DNA of 7,603 nucleotides from Desulfobacterales bacterium (GTDB taxonomy: Bacteria > Desulfobacterota > Desulfobacteria > Desulfobacterales > C00003106), in contig JAUWMN010000065.1 in NCBI GenBank assembly GCA_030613165.1, positions 1-7,603 of the forward strand. Direction: 5' to 3'. Positions 1 through 7,248 of this stretch are shown in pieces. A program made the translations under genes and the position numbers. Under the pieces are notes generated by a model. The model was not told the DNA's origin, ran no database searches, and saw only the letters and a program-made list of their open reading frames with translations. Numbering within the stretch: the first letter of the stretch is position 1; each line of letters starts with the position of its first letter.

Positions 1-123
1 TCTTTGAGCGAAGATTGTCTCAACATATTTTCCTTTATTAAGCGAGGGGGGAAATGGTTGACAGCCGATGAACTTGCAGGTGCGGGGCTGGCGGAAGTAT
101 TGGAGACGTTCCCGACAAAGTAA
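1..123 (+). CDS. C-terminal end of an unidentified protein (partial)
   Basis: Frame 1 is open from the left edge of the window to a TAA at 121-123, giving the last 40 residues of a protein that starts outside the window. The peptide begins SLSEDCLNIF and ends VLETFPTK. It contains the stretch KWLTADELAG and looks like an ordinary soluble, probably helical, C-terminus with no membrane segment or metal motif. I do not recognise the family and assign no function. It lies on the same strand as hisA, but about 200 bp and an inverted repeat separate them, so co-transcription is uncertain. That the frame is coding is inferred from sensible amino-acid composition and from the absence of a competing frame. 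Confidence 0.55.
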   Translation, partial: SLSEDCLNIFSFIKRGGKWLTADELAGAGLAEVLETFPTK

Positions 124-137
124 GGTTAAAAGATACA

Positions 138-296
138 TATTTAGCCACGAATTGACACAAATGAGCTCGAATATAATATATGGCAAAAGCGTGGATTTAA
201 GATTCAAGGCAAAATGCTTTCAAGTGCAAGCCGGGGAAACATCATAGAGTGATTTTGTCTTATTTGTGTAAATTCGTGTTCATTCGTGGCTAAATA
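138..296. repeat. Long imperfect inverted repeat with 10-bp sub-repeats
   Basis: Bases 138-152 are the exact reverse complement of 282-296 (15 bp, containing TTAGCCACGAAT). Further in, 155-165 pairs with 259-269 at 10 of 11 positions. The right arm carries one extra 10-bp unit: on the complementary strand it reads CCACGAAT, GAACACGAAT, TTACACAAAT, a decamer of the type NNACACGAAT repeated at helical periodicity. The left arm has one unit fewer. About 93 bp with no recognisable coding content lie between the arms. No convincing target-site duplication is seen. Repeats resembling the ACACGAAT type are, as I recall, scattered between genes in many environmental bacterial genomes. Whether this one is mobile, an RNA structure or a protein-binding site cannot be decided here. 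Confidence 0.75.
152..179 (+). promoter_or_regulatory. Possible promoter for hisA inside the left repeat arm
   Basis: A perfect -35 hexamer TTGACA (152-157) is followed after 16 bp by TAATAT (174-179, 4 of 6 to the -10 consensus). A perfect TATAAT at 172-177 overlaps it but at a 14-bp spacing, which is too short. Transcription from here would give hisA a leader of about 135-140 nt containing the right arm of the repeat. The region is AT-rich, so chance matches are likely. Confidence 0.35.
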
Positions 297-323
297 GCTA
301 TTTCGAAAGTTGGAAGGTAAGCA

Positions 324-1067
324 ATGCTCATAATACCAGCGGTTGACATAAAAGGGGGTCGATGTGTCCGACTTCTGCAGGGGCGCGAAGAGGACGAAAC
401 CGTATTTTCTAATGATCCGTCGCGTATGGCATTGAAGTGGGAAGAAGAGGGGGCGGAATTGCTCCACGTAATAGACTTAGACGGGGCATTTCGAAAAACA
501 CCCCGGAATGTTGAGGCTATTCAGAAGATTGTTGACCGGGTGAAGGCGCCTGTGCAACTTGGTGGTGGTATTCGAGACATTGATACCATAAAGATGTATC
601 TTGATATGGGCATCAGCCGTGTTATTTTAGGGACGGAGGCGCTACGCAACCCTGATTTGGTATATGAATCTTTACGTCTGTTCCCAGGACAAATTATTGT
701 AGGAATTGATGCGCGTGACGGATTTGTGGCTATAGAAGGCTGGACTGAGACCACTAAAATAAGAAGTGTTGATCTCGCGCGACGCTTTGAAGGATGCGGA
801 CTTGCCGCGATTATTTTTACAGACATACACCGTGATGGGATGCAGACAGGGACGAATATCAAGGAAACAGAGCGTCTCGCGGAAGCTGTCTCCATTCCGA
901 TTATAGCCTCAGGCGGTGTTTCGAATATTGATGATATCAAACAACTCCTTCCTTTAAAATCATCAGGTGTAATAGGGGTTATAGTCGGCCGGGCGTTATA
1001 TTCAGGGACCCTTAACCTGAAAGAATCTCTCAAATTAAAAACAACCTCCCGCATTTCCTCTGTGTAA
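324..1067 (+). CDS. hisA: HisA, phosphoribosylformimino-5-aminoimidazole carboxamide ribotide isomerase
   Basis: The enzyme (EC 5.3.1.16) opens the ribose ring of ProFAR by an Amadori rearrangement to make PRFAR, a middle step of histidine biosynthesis in the cytoplasm. The 247-residue length is normal for this (beta/alpha)8 barrel. The N-terminal strand IIPAVDIKGG carries the catalytic base Asp8. The second catalytic aspartate is Asp129 in VGIDARDG, ahead of the EGW segment (138-140). The phosphate-binding loops are GGGIR (80-84), SGGVS (196-200) and VGRALY (221-226). The FTDIHRDGMQTG segment (165-176) is characteristic of HisA rather than HisF. ATG 324 is preceded by GGAAGG (312-317) six bases upstream. 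No other his gene is present downstream, so hisA is either the last gene of a his cluster or solitary. Confidence 0.96.
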   Translation: MLIIPAVDIKGGRCVRLLQGREEDETVFSNDPSRMALKWEEEGAELLHVIDLDGAFRKTPRNVEAIQKIVDRVKAPVQLGGGIRDIDTIKMYLDMGISRVILGTEALRNPDLVYESLRLFPGQIIVGIDARDGFVAIEGWTETTKIRSVDLARRFEGCGLAAIIFTDIHRDGMQTGTNIKETERLAEAVSIPIIASGGVSNIDDIKQLLPLKSSGVIGVIVGRALYSGTLNLKESLKLKTTSRISSV

Positions 1068-1085
1068 AATGGTATATTTTTTTGC

Positions 1086-1114
1086 TTGATTTATTTTGAA
1101 TTAAACTCTATATT
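1086..1114 (+). promoter_or_regulatory. Predicted sigma-70-type promoter of the yqeY-dnaG-rpoD operon
   Basis: TTGATT (1086-1091) and TATATT (1109-1114) are separated by the ideal 17 bp, and both match the consensus well (4/6 and 5/6). They lie in the strongly AT-rich gap between hisA and the next gene. A transcript would begin near 1121, about 28 nt before the start codon at 1149. There is no hairpin terminator after hisA, only a T-run at 1076-1082, so read-through from hisA is also possible. Confidence 0.55.
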
Positions 1115-1148
1115 TAAAGTTTGCAAAAACTATTTTTATGGAGCGTAC

Positions 1149-1595
1149 ATGTCATTAAAAGAAGAGATCCAGAGCGCGATGCAATCCGCTTTGAAGGCCA
1201 AAGACACCACAACATTGTCCACTCTTCGCATGGTCCTTGCAGCGGTCAAAAACAAGGAAATTGAACTTCGAGGAACACCGAGTGATTCTGATGTGATGCA
1301 ATTGATTAATAAACAGATCAAGCAACGCAAAGACTCCATCCAACAATTTGCAGCTTCTGGAAGGGATGATTTAGTCAAAAAGGAAGAAGCAGAGCTTGTC
1401 GTGTTGATGGCCTATATGCCGGAACAGCTCTCCGAGGACGCCATTGATGAAAAGGTGACCTCTGTTATCAAAGAATTGGGGGCCGTTAATATGAAAGATA
1501 TGGGGCGGGTCATGAAAACGGTTATGGCTCAGCTTTCCGGGAAGGCAGATGGCAACCTGGTGAACGCGGTTGTTAAGCGACAACTCTCAACGTAA
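1149..1595 (+). CDS. yqeY: GatB/YqeY domain-containing protein
   Basis: This is a 148-residue stand-alone protein of the YqeY family. It is related to the C-terminal tRNA-binding region of GatB, the amidotransferase subunit that makes Gln-tRNA(Gln)/Asn-tRNA(Asn). The role of the free-standing form is not settled. The family hallmarks are STLRMVLAAVKNKEIE (24-39), KQRKDSIQQFAASGRDDL (58-75), AYMPEQLSE (88-96) and the C-terminal GKADGNLVN (131-139). The frame extends up to 1086, but ATG 1149 is chosen because GGAG (1140-1143) sits five bases ahead and the family begins with the helix MSLKEEI. It heads a tight run with dnaG, 14 bp downstream. Genes of this family commonly sit between rpsU and dnaG, which supports the call. 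Confidence 0.93.
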   Translation: MSLKEEIQSAMQSALKAKDTTTLSTLRMVLAAVKNKEIELRGTPSDSDVMQLINKQIKQRKDSIQQFAASGRDDLVKKEEAELVVLMAYMPEQLSEDAIDEKVTSVIKELGAVNMKDMGRVMKTVMAQLSGKADGNLVNAVVKRQLST

Positions 1596-1609
1596 GCGAG
1601 GTCTTACTT

Positions 1610-3385
1610 TTGAACGGGCTTATTCCGGAAGACACAATCGCTGAAGTGTTGCATGCTGCCAGCATCGTTGATGTTATATCAGAGTATGTATCGCTGAAGA
1701 AAGTTGGAAGAAACTATAGCGCTTTATGTCCGTTTCATTCCGAAAAGACCCCTTCATTTACTGTAAGTGAAGAGAAACAGATCTTCCATTGTTTCGGATG
1801 CGGATTTGGGGGCAATGTCTTCAGCTTCTTGACGCGGTACCATAACGTAAGCTTTCCAGAGGCAGTTCGGGATTTAGCTAAAAGGTACGGTATCGTTATT
1901 CCGACAAAACGGATGTCTCCGGAGGAGAGGAGAAAATTCGAGGAACGGGAGAATATTTTAAATATCAATCGGTTGGCTTGCGAATATTTTCATAAGACTC
2001 TGCTGCGTGCCCCAGAGAGTCAAGAAGCACGGGAATACTTAAAGAAAAGGGAGATGTCGCGCGAAATAATCGACCGTTTTATAGTCGGCTATGCTGATGG
2101 GAGCTGGAATAGCCTGGTTCAATTTTTTTCCGCGAAAAAGACCCATCTAAGTCTTGTTGAAAAAGCCGGGTTAATTGTCAAAAAAAAGGGAGGGTATTAC
2201 GATCGTTTTCGTGAACGTATTATATTCCCTATATTAGATGTACGTCAAAATATCATAGGGTTTGGGGGGCGCGTGCTTGATAAGAGCCTTCCTAAGTATC
2301 TGAATTCTCCCGATACCCGGGTCTATAATAAAAGCAGATCACTTTATGGTATACATAATGCTAAATCATTCTGTCGAGCGACTGATTCCGCATTTGTAGT
2401 AGAGGGATATTTTGACCTTCTTGCGCTCAATTGTCATGGTATTCATAACGTCGTCGCGACTCTAGGCACCGCGTTGACCCGGGAACATATTAGAATTTTA
2501 AAGGGTTATGCTGGCACAGCAGTTTTGGTTTTTGATTCGGATGATGCAGGGACGAAAGCCGCGCAACGGAGTCTTCCACTGTTTGCGGAAGAAAAAATGG
2601 ACGTGCGCATCCTGATTCTGCCGGATGGTCATGATCCTGATACATTTGTTTTTGAGCGCGGACGAGAGGAGTTTTTGAAACTATCCGAAAAATCTCTTGG
2701 GGCCATCTCTTTTTTGATGTTATATTTTATTGCTAAGCATGGTCTTTCTATAGAAGGGAAGGCACGGATAGTAAACGACTTAAAGATATCTATTGCTACT
2801 TTGACAGATGGGGTAAAACGAGCGCTTTATGTCAGGGAACTTGCAGAACGGCTCAATATTGAAGAATCTGTTATTTTGGAACAGGTTAGAAAGGCAACAA
2901 GTAGGGATTATAAAAACAAAGGCGCGGGGGATCAGAGAATAGAAATTTTTGCGGACCACAAGATAGAAAAGGGGATGCTCCAGATGATGGCGCAGTTCCC
3001 TCCTGTTTTGCCTTATATAATAAAAGAAAAAATTGTTGAGGACTTTGAAATTTCCGCTCTTGAAAGGATAGGACAGCTTATTCTTCAACTATTTCAGGAT
3101 AGGGGAGAGGTTATAATTTCAGACATTATTGCCCGCATTGATGATCCTGAGCATAAGTCATTGATGTCCTCGCTGTTTTTGGATGAACAGATATGGGATC
3201 GAGAGAAATGCTTTAAAAGAATAGAGCAGTTTAGGCATGGTGTGAAGAAAAGAAAGGGCAAGATGTTGTCACAAAAGATCAAAGAAGCCCAAAAGGCCAA
3301 CGATCAGAAGCTATTAATAAGTCTTTTGTTGGAAAAGGAAAAGAATTATAAGTCTCAGTTTTCTCGAAACCCCATAAAATTATAA
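1610..3385 (+). CDS. dnaG: DNA primase DnaG
   Basis: The enzyme synthesises the short RNA primers for leading- and lagging-strand DNA replication, working with the replicative helicase. The length is 591 residues, normal for bacterial primase. The N-terminal CHC2 zinc-binding domain has ligands Cys40, His43, Cys61 and Cys64, within the conserved [11 protein letters not shown] and FHCFGCG segments. The catalytic core has the basic strip [10 protein letters not shown] (199-208) and GFGGRVLD (217-224), then the TOPRIM metal site: EGYFD (265-269), DSDDAG (309-314) and DPD (342-344). Residues from about 445 onward are the divergent C-terminal helicase-interacting region. The start is a TTG with GAGG (1598-1601) eight bases ahead. 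No nearby ATG fits, and the IPEDTI N-terminus matches the family. It lies 14 bp after yqeY and 52 bp before rpoD, the macromolecular-synthesis operon arrangement. Confidence 0.97.
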   Translation: MNGLIPEDTIAEVLHAASIVDVISEYVSLKKVGRNYSALCPFHSEKTPSFTVSEEKQIFHCFGCGFGGNVFSFLTRYHNVSFPEAVRDLAKRYGIVIPTKRMSPEERRKFEERENILNINRLACEYFHKTLLRAPESQEAREYLKKREMSREIIDRFIVGYADGSWNSLVQFFSAKKTHLSLVEKAGLIVKKKGGYYDRFRERIIFPILDVRQNIIGFGGRVLDKSLPKYLNSPDTRVYNKSRSLYGIHNAKSFCRATDSAFVVEGYFDLLALNCHGIHNVVATLGTALTREHIRILKGYAGTAVLVFDSDDAGTKAAQRSLPLFAEEKMDVRILILPDGHDPDTFVFERGREEFLKLSEKSLGAISFLMLYFIAKHGLSIEGKARIVNDLKISIATLTDGVKRALYVRELAERLNIEESVILEQVRKATSRDYKNKGAGDQRIEIFADHKIEKGMLQMMAQFPPVLPYIIKEKIVEDFEISALERIGQLILQLFQDRGEVIISDIIARIDDPEHKSLMSSLFLDEQIWDREKCFKRIEQFRHGVKKRKGKMLSQKIKEAQKANDQKLLISLLLEKEKNYKSQFSRNPIKL

Positions 3386-3437
3386 AAGACTTTTTAAAAA
3401 ATCATCAATAGACGAGATTGGGAGGAATGTTTTCAAT

Positions 3438-5180
3438 ATGAAAAGTCCCGATAACAAAGAGATAAAAAGACTTATTTCTGTTGGAAAAAAACGTGGGTAT
3501 CTAACCTATGAAGAGCTCAACGAAGCTTTGCCGGATGATGTTGTGTCATCAGGTCAAGTTGACGCAATGATTATGATGTTTGACGAGCTTGACATCGAAC
3601 TCGTAGACGCCGCCAGTAAGCCGCCGACCAACAATCAGCTCGAATCGGAAAAAAAGGTTAAAGAGGTAGTAAAACGGCTGAGTCCGGAGATACCTACCAA
3701 GGTTACAGATCCTGTAAAGATGTATTTTAAGGAGATGGGTTTGGTTTCTCTCCTGAGTAGAGAAGGTGAAGTGGAGATCGCAAAAAGGATTGAGGCAGGC
3801 GAACAGGATATATTAAAGGCTCTGACGGAGTCAACCATAGGGCTTAGGAGCATTATTGGGCTGGGAGATGGTCTTAGGGCCGGCAATGTACGCCTTAGAG
3901 ATGTGCTGCGAGATATTGACGATGCGGATGCTGTCTATATTGAAGAATCTGAGCATACGGAGAAGATTGTAGGAATAATTGATCAGACAAGAAAAATAGC
4001 TGATGAAGTTGAGAGTTATCGCGAAATCTTGGTTACGTCTTCTATGGACAATGAAGAACGTCGTAAGATACGGCGAAAAGTGAACCGTAGAAATAGAAAA
4101 ATCTTTGGTCTTATTAAAGATTGGAGGTTGGCCGGGAGCTTTATCAATGGCATTGTGAAAGAATTTGAGGAATATATAGCAGTTTTTGATGGTTTAGAGA
4201 AAGAGGTCGCACGTGCCGCGGCAAAAGCTGATGTAACATTGTTTGATATGCGTAGTCATAGTAGTAGCCGATCTAAATTGAGAAAATGGCTTTCTGCAAG
4301 AAGCGGTCTGGATAAAAAAGAACTTAATCGTTTAGTAGACCAGGTGATTACGTCGGAACAGAAAATCAGTGGAAAAGATTCAGAATTTAAAATGACCAAT
4401 CAGTCCATCAAGCGACTTCTTTCACGGATTGTCAAGGCCGAGCATAAGTCGAAGGTCGCAAAAAGCGAATTAATTCAAGCGAACCTGAGATTGGTGGTAA
4501 GTATAGCGAAGAAGTATACGAACAGGGGGCTTCAATTCCTTGACCTGATTCAGGAGGGGAACATAGGCCTGATGAAAGCTGTGGATAAATTTGAATACCG
4601 TCGGGGCTATAAGTTCAGCACTTATGCGACATGGTGGATTCGTCAGGCCATTACTCGGGCTATTGCGGATCAGGCCAGAACCATAAGAATACCAGTACAT
4701 ATGATAGAGACGATTAATAAATTGATTCGTACGTCAAGATACTTGGTTCAGGAGCTGGGACGGGAGCCGGTACCTGAAGAGATTGCCGAGAAGATGGAAT
4801 TTCCGTTGGATAAGGTTCGAAAAGTTTTAAAAATTGCAAAGGAGCCGATTTCCCTGGAAACACCTATTGGAGAGGAAGAGGATAGCTATCTTGGGGATTT
4901 TATAGAAGACAAAAAGTTTGTTTCTCCGGCTGAGGCTGCTGTGGGCATGAGTCTTGGTGATCAGACACGCAAGGTTCTTGCCACGCTTACCCCGCGTGAA
5001 GAAAAGGTCCTTCGAATGCGATTTGGTATCGGTGAGAAGGCAGACCATACTTTGGAGGAAGTAGGGAAGGATTTTGCGGTTACAAGAGAACGTATTCGCC
5101 AGATTGAGGCAAAGGCTCTGAGAAAGTTGCGCCATCCTACAAGAAGCGGTAAATTAAAGAGCTTCGTTGAATCACAATAA
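3438..5180 (+). CDS. rpoD: RNA polymerase primary sigma factor (sigma-70, RpoD)
   Basis: This is the housekeeping sigma factor, which directs core RNA polymerase to -10/-35 promoters. The 580-residue length and full domain set mark a group 1 sigma. Region 1.1 covers about 1-60 ([15 protein letters not shown]). Region 1.2 covers about 89-122 ([21 protein letters not shown]). A long charged non-conserved region covers about 130-335. Regions 2.1-2.4 cover 343-417, including [31 protein letters not shown] and the -10-reading [14 protein letters not shown]. Region 3 covers about 420-500. Region 4 includes [15 protein letters not shown] (518-532) and the -35-reading helix-turn-helix around TLEEVG...[10 protein letters not shown] (538-557). 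The Shine-Dalgarno GGGAGG (3420-3425) stands 12 bases before ATG 3438, longer than usual, but no nearer in-frame start exists. The next downstream features are a MITE-like repeat and a tRNA gene, and no clear terminator directly follows the stop. Confidence 0.98.
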   Translation: MKSPDNKEIKRLISVGKKRGYLTYEELNEALPDDVVSSGQVDAMIMMFDELDIELVDAASKPPTNNQLESEKKVKEVVKRLSPEIPTKVTDPVKMYFKEMGLVSLLSREGEVEIAKRIEAGEQDILKALTESTIGLRSIIGLGDGLRAGNVRLRDVLRDIDDADAVYIEESEHTEKIVGIIDQTRKIADEVESYREILVTSSMDNEERRKIRRKVNRRNRKIFGLIKDWRLAGSFINGIVKEFEEYIAVFDGLEKEVARAAAKADVTLFDMRSHSSSRSKLRKWLSARSGLDKKELNRLVDQVITSEQKISGKDSEFKMTNQSIKRLLSRIVKAEHKSKVAKSELIQANLRLVVSIAKKYTNRGLQFLDLIQEGNIGLMKAVDKFEYRRGYKFSTYATWWIRQAITRAIADQARTIRIPVHMIETINKLIRTSRYLVQELGREPVPEEIAEKMEFPLDKVRKVLKIAKEPISLETPIGEEEDSYLGDFIEDKKFVSPAEAAVGMSLGDQTRKVLATLTPREEKVLRMRFGIGEKADHTLEEVGKDFAVTRERIRQIEAKALRKLRHPTRSGKLKSFVESQ

Positions 5181-5202
5181 TAGTCTCCTCATATGACTTT
5201 AC

Positions 5203-5344
5203 GAGACCTTTGCACAACGCGACATTTTTTTGTCAGGCAAGGAAGGCGAAAATCTTAACCGGAGGAATACATTAGGTATTTTGAGGATTAATATTTGAAG
5301 CCTGACGCCGCATCACGGAAAAATGGCAGTTATGCACAGGTCTC
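5203..5344. mobile_element. 142-bp MITE-like hairpin element with terminal inverted repeats
   Basis: The left end GAGACCTTTGCACAAC (5203-5218) and the reverse complement of the right end (5329-5344, GAGACCTGTGCATAAC) agree at 14 of 16 positions. Nested inside are GTCAGGC (5232-5238) with GCCTGAC (5300-5306), and AATAC (5266-5270) with GTATT (5276-5280), all roughly centred on 5270-5273, so the whole element can fold as one long imperfect hairpin. The flanks TTTAC (5198-5202) and TTGAC (5345-5349) could be a decayed 5-bp target duplication. No transposase is encoded. The size, ends and symmetry fit a non-autonomous element mobilised by a transposase elsewhere. An alternative is a transcript-stabilising or terminating hairpin after rpoD. 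Confidence 0.65.
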
Positions 5345-5360
5345 TTGACGGCTATTTCCC

Positions 5361-5389
5361 TTGACAAAAAAGGTTTTGCTGATTAAAGA
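5361..5389 (+). promoter_or_regulatory. Predicted promoter of the tRNA-Met gene
   Basis: A perfect TTGACA (5361-5366) is followed after 17 bp by TAAAGA (5384-5389), a weak -10. A start near 5396 would give a 5' leader of about 30 nt before the tRNA, to be removed by RNase P. The element directly abuts the MITE-like repeat at its left. Confidence 0.45.
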
Positions 5390-5426
5390 TTGAAGACTTT
5401 TAAAGCAGTATCAGGCGATAGATCTT

Positions 5427-5499
5427 GGGCCCATAGCTCAGCTGGAAGAGCCACCGGCTCATAACCGGTAGGTCCCTGGTTCGAACCCAGGTGGGCCCA
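5427..5499 (+). tRNA. tRNA-Met (anticodon CAU), elongator type
   Basis: A complete cloverleaf can be read. The acceptor stem GGGCCCA (5427-5433) pairs with TGGGCCC (5492-5498), and A5499 is the discriminator. The D stem is GCTC (5436-5439) with GAGC (5448-5451). The anticodon stem is ACCGG (5453-5457) with CCGGT (5465-5469), around the loop CTCATAA with anticodon CAT at 5460-5462. The T stem is CCTGG (5475-5479) with CCAGG (5487-5491), around TTCGAAC. The 3' CCA is not encoded; the next bases are T C C C. It is not the initiator, because base 1 pairs normally with base 72 and the anticodon stem lacks the three consecutive G-C pairs. An Ile-CAU (lysidine) tRNA cannot be strictly excluded by eye, but the body resembles elongator Met of related bacteria. 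Confidence 0.93.
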
Positions 5500-5554
5500 T
5501 CCCTTATATTGCGGATGTTGAGAGGTCGGATAATAAAAACCATTCAGGCAGCGT

Positions 5555-5579
5555 GGCCCACCTTAGAAGCGGGCCTTTT
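5555..5579 (+). terminator. Weak first hairpin of the tRNA 3' trailer
   Basis: GGCCC (5555-5559) pairs with GGGCC (5571-5575), followed by TTTT (5576-5579). The stem is short and the 11-nt loop long, so it would be a weak terminator on its own. It stands 12 bp before the strong terminator and could be a processing or back-up signal. Confidence 0.35.
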
Positions 5580-5586
5580 AATGGGG

Positions 5587-5618
5587 AAAAGGTGCGGCCT
5601 ACTTAGCCGCACCTTTTT
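5587..5618 (+). terminator. Strong intrinsic terminator after tRNA-Met
   Basis: GGTGCGGC (5591-5598) and GCCGCACC (5606-5613) form a perfect 8-bp GC-rich stem with a 7-nt loop. The preceding AAAA and following TTTT can extend it to 12 bp, and a T5 tract (5614-5618) follows. This closes the tRNA transcript (and any read-through from rpoD). It implies that the Nif3 gene downstream has its own promoter, which I could not identify with confidence. Confidence 0.9.
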
Positions 5619-5634
5619 ACGTTTTATGATTTCG

Positions 5635-5673
5635 CAAAAGGTCTTCGATATGTCCGATCATTCGAGACCTTTG
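5635..5673. repeat. Small palindrome sharing the MITE end motif
   Basis: AAAGGTCT (5637-5644) is the exact reverse complement of AGACCTTT (5665-5672). On the outer sides GC (5635-5636 with A) and TTG continue the resemblance to the GAGACCTTTGCA ends of the element at 5203-5344. The right copy GAGACCTTTG (5664-5673) is identical to the first ten bases of that element. It lies between the tRNA terminator and the Nif3 gene. It may be a remnant of a related mobile element, or an operator-like dyad for the downstream gene. Confidence 0.5.
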
Positions 5674-5704
5674 AAGTAGTTTGTAATGAGTGAACAGGTC
5701 TAAG

Positions 5705-6520
5705 ATGAGTATTACAGTATCAGATTTGGTCGATGTTATGGAAGAACTGGCCCCCGGTTCTCTTGCCGAGTCATGGGATAATGTAGGTCTTCAAGTAGGG
5801 AGTCTTAACCAGCCGGTAAATAAAGTGATCATTGCTCTTGACCCCACACCCACCGTAGTTTCATCCGCCTGCGCGCAAGGGGCTGATTTACTGATTACAC
5901 ATCATCCACTTATTTTTCATCCTGTCACAAGCGTGAATCTTGATCTATATCCCGGCAATATCATAGGGGAAGCGGTTAAAAACGGGTTGGCGATCTATGC
6001 TGCTCATACCAACCTGGACAGTTGTGCCGGTGGTATCAATGATATTATGTCTAATAGACTAAATCTTTGCAATGTCAAAGTGTTAAAGCCTGTACAGTCT
6101 GACTCTTTCCCCAACGCTGATGTGGGGTTAGGACGTGTAGGCGATCTTGACGAGCCGGTAGGCTTGGGAAAATTTATTGAAAGGGTTAAACAAGAACTTC
6201 AATTAGAAAGTATAAAGGTTGTCGGGAAGCTGGATACTATTATAGAGCGTGTATGTATCTGTTGTGGGAGTGGATCGAGCCTTTTAGAAGATTTTTTGGC
6301 TTGCGGCGCGGATACTTATGTGAGTGGAGACCTTCATTATCATGACGGTCGGACTGCAGAGATTGTGGGCAAGACGCTCATCGACATTGGACATTTTTAT
6401 TCAGAGCATCTGATCGTGGCCGCGCTTGCTACAATTTTGGAGAAGACTTCTTTAGAGAGGGGTTGGGACCTGAAAGTGGCGCCTTATACTAAGGAGAGGG
6501 ATCCTTTTACTATTATTTAA
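5705..6520 (+). CDS. Nif3-like dinuclear metal centre protein (DUF34/YbgI family)
   Basis: Nif3 proteins are conserved, usually hexameric cytoplasmic proteins with a two-metal site. Their cellular role is unresolved, and the frequent label GTP cyclohydrolase I type 2 is weakly founded. With ATG 5705 the protein has 271 residues, the short form without the inserted domain of the roughly 370-residue members. The start LAPGSLAESWDNVGLQVG (15-32) is a family signature. Likely metal ligands are His66/His67 (THHP), Asp105 (HTNLD, 101-105), His230 (IGHFYSEH) and Glu234. SGDLHYHD (207-214) is also conserved in the family. Cys184, Cys186 and Cys187 precede the GSGSS loop. A GTG at 5690 is possible in the same frame, but ATG 5705 has AGG six bases ahead and gives the family N-terminus. 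The next gene begins 12 bp downstream and is probably co-transcribed. Confidence 0.93.
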   Translation: MSITVSDLVDVMEELAPGSLAESWDNVGLQVGSLNQPVNKVIIALDPTPTVVSSACAQGADLLITHHPLIFHPVTSVNLDLYPGNIIGEAVKNGLAIYAAHTNLDSCAGGINDIMSNRLNLCNVKVLKPVQSDSFPNADVGLGRVGDLDEPVGLGKFIERVKQELQLESIKVVGKLDTIIERVCICCGSGSSLLEDFLACGADTYVSGDLHYHDGRTAEIVGKTLIDIGHFYSEHLIVAALATILEKTSLERGWDLKVAPYTKERDPFTII

Positions 6521-6532
6521 CGGAGGTTTTTT

Positions 6533-7248
6533 TTGGAAAAACAATTTCAGTTATTGGCAGAACTACAGGATATTGACATTAAAATAGACCAACTGCGCAA
6601 AAATATAAACAAGATGCCGCTAAAAATCGAAAAAGTGCAGGCTGGATTTAATGCATTTGAGGAAAAAGTAAAAGATGAGGCGGCCAAATTGGATAAGCTT
6701 GAAAAAGAGAGACGTAGTTATGAACTCGAATTGAAAGAAAGTGAGTCGAGGATTGTAAAAAGTAAAGAAAACCTGATGAATATCAAATCGAATAAAGAGT
6801 ATAAGGCTGCATTAAAAGAGATAGCCGCTATCGAGAAGGCCAATAGAAAGATTGAAGACAGGATATTGCTATGCATGGAAGATATTGAAAAGGCCGATGC
6901 TGTGCGTGCTGAACAGAAAAGAGAGATGGCCGGGCGTAAAGATGACTTAGAAATACAAAAAAAAGAGATTGAAGAAGAGATCCAACAGGATGAGCGGAAC
7001 TTAGCCTCCATAACGGAAAGTCGGAACCAATTGATCGGGAGGATCGATCAAAAGCTTGTTAAAAAATACAATCAGATACAAGAACGTGGCAAAACGCTGG
7101 CAATTGCTCGTGTTACGAATGCTGTCTGCTTTGGTTGCAATATGAATATACCGGCGCAGATGTATAATGAATTACAAAAGTTCGATTCCACAAGACTTTG
7201 TCCGCACTGTAAGCGTATAATGTATTATAAAAAGGAAGAAGAGTTGTC

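Noticed and set aside
204..467. 87-codon minus-strand frame overlapping the hisA start
   Set aside because: It is antisense to hisA and the leader repeat, with no ribosome-binding site or family resemblance.
1086..1148. 21-residue N-terminal extension of the YqeY protein from a TTG at 1086
   Set aside because: The extension covers the proposed promoter, is not seen in the family, and ATG 1149 has a well-placed Shine-Dalgarno.
3386..3437. Terminator between dnaG and rpoD
   Set aside because: There is only an A/T-rich run around 3391-3402 without a GC-rich hairpin; the two genes are best read as one operon.
5427..5499. Initiator tRNA-fMet
   Set aside because: The first acceptor pair is a normal G-C and the anticodon stem lacks the three consecutive G-C pairs of initiators.
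5491..5679. 62-codon plus-strand frame after the tRNA
   Set aside because: It begins inside the tRNA 3' end and crosses the strong intrinsic terminator and the palindrome, so it is not a gene.
7163..7168. Perfect TATAAT as another promoter inside the zinc-ribbon gene
   Set aside because: The nearest -35-like hexamer, TTGCAA (7135-7140), is 22 bp away, and the bases encode conserved zinc-ribbon residues.
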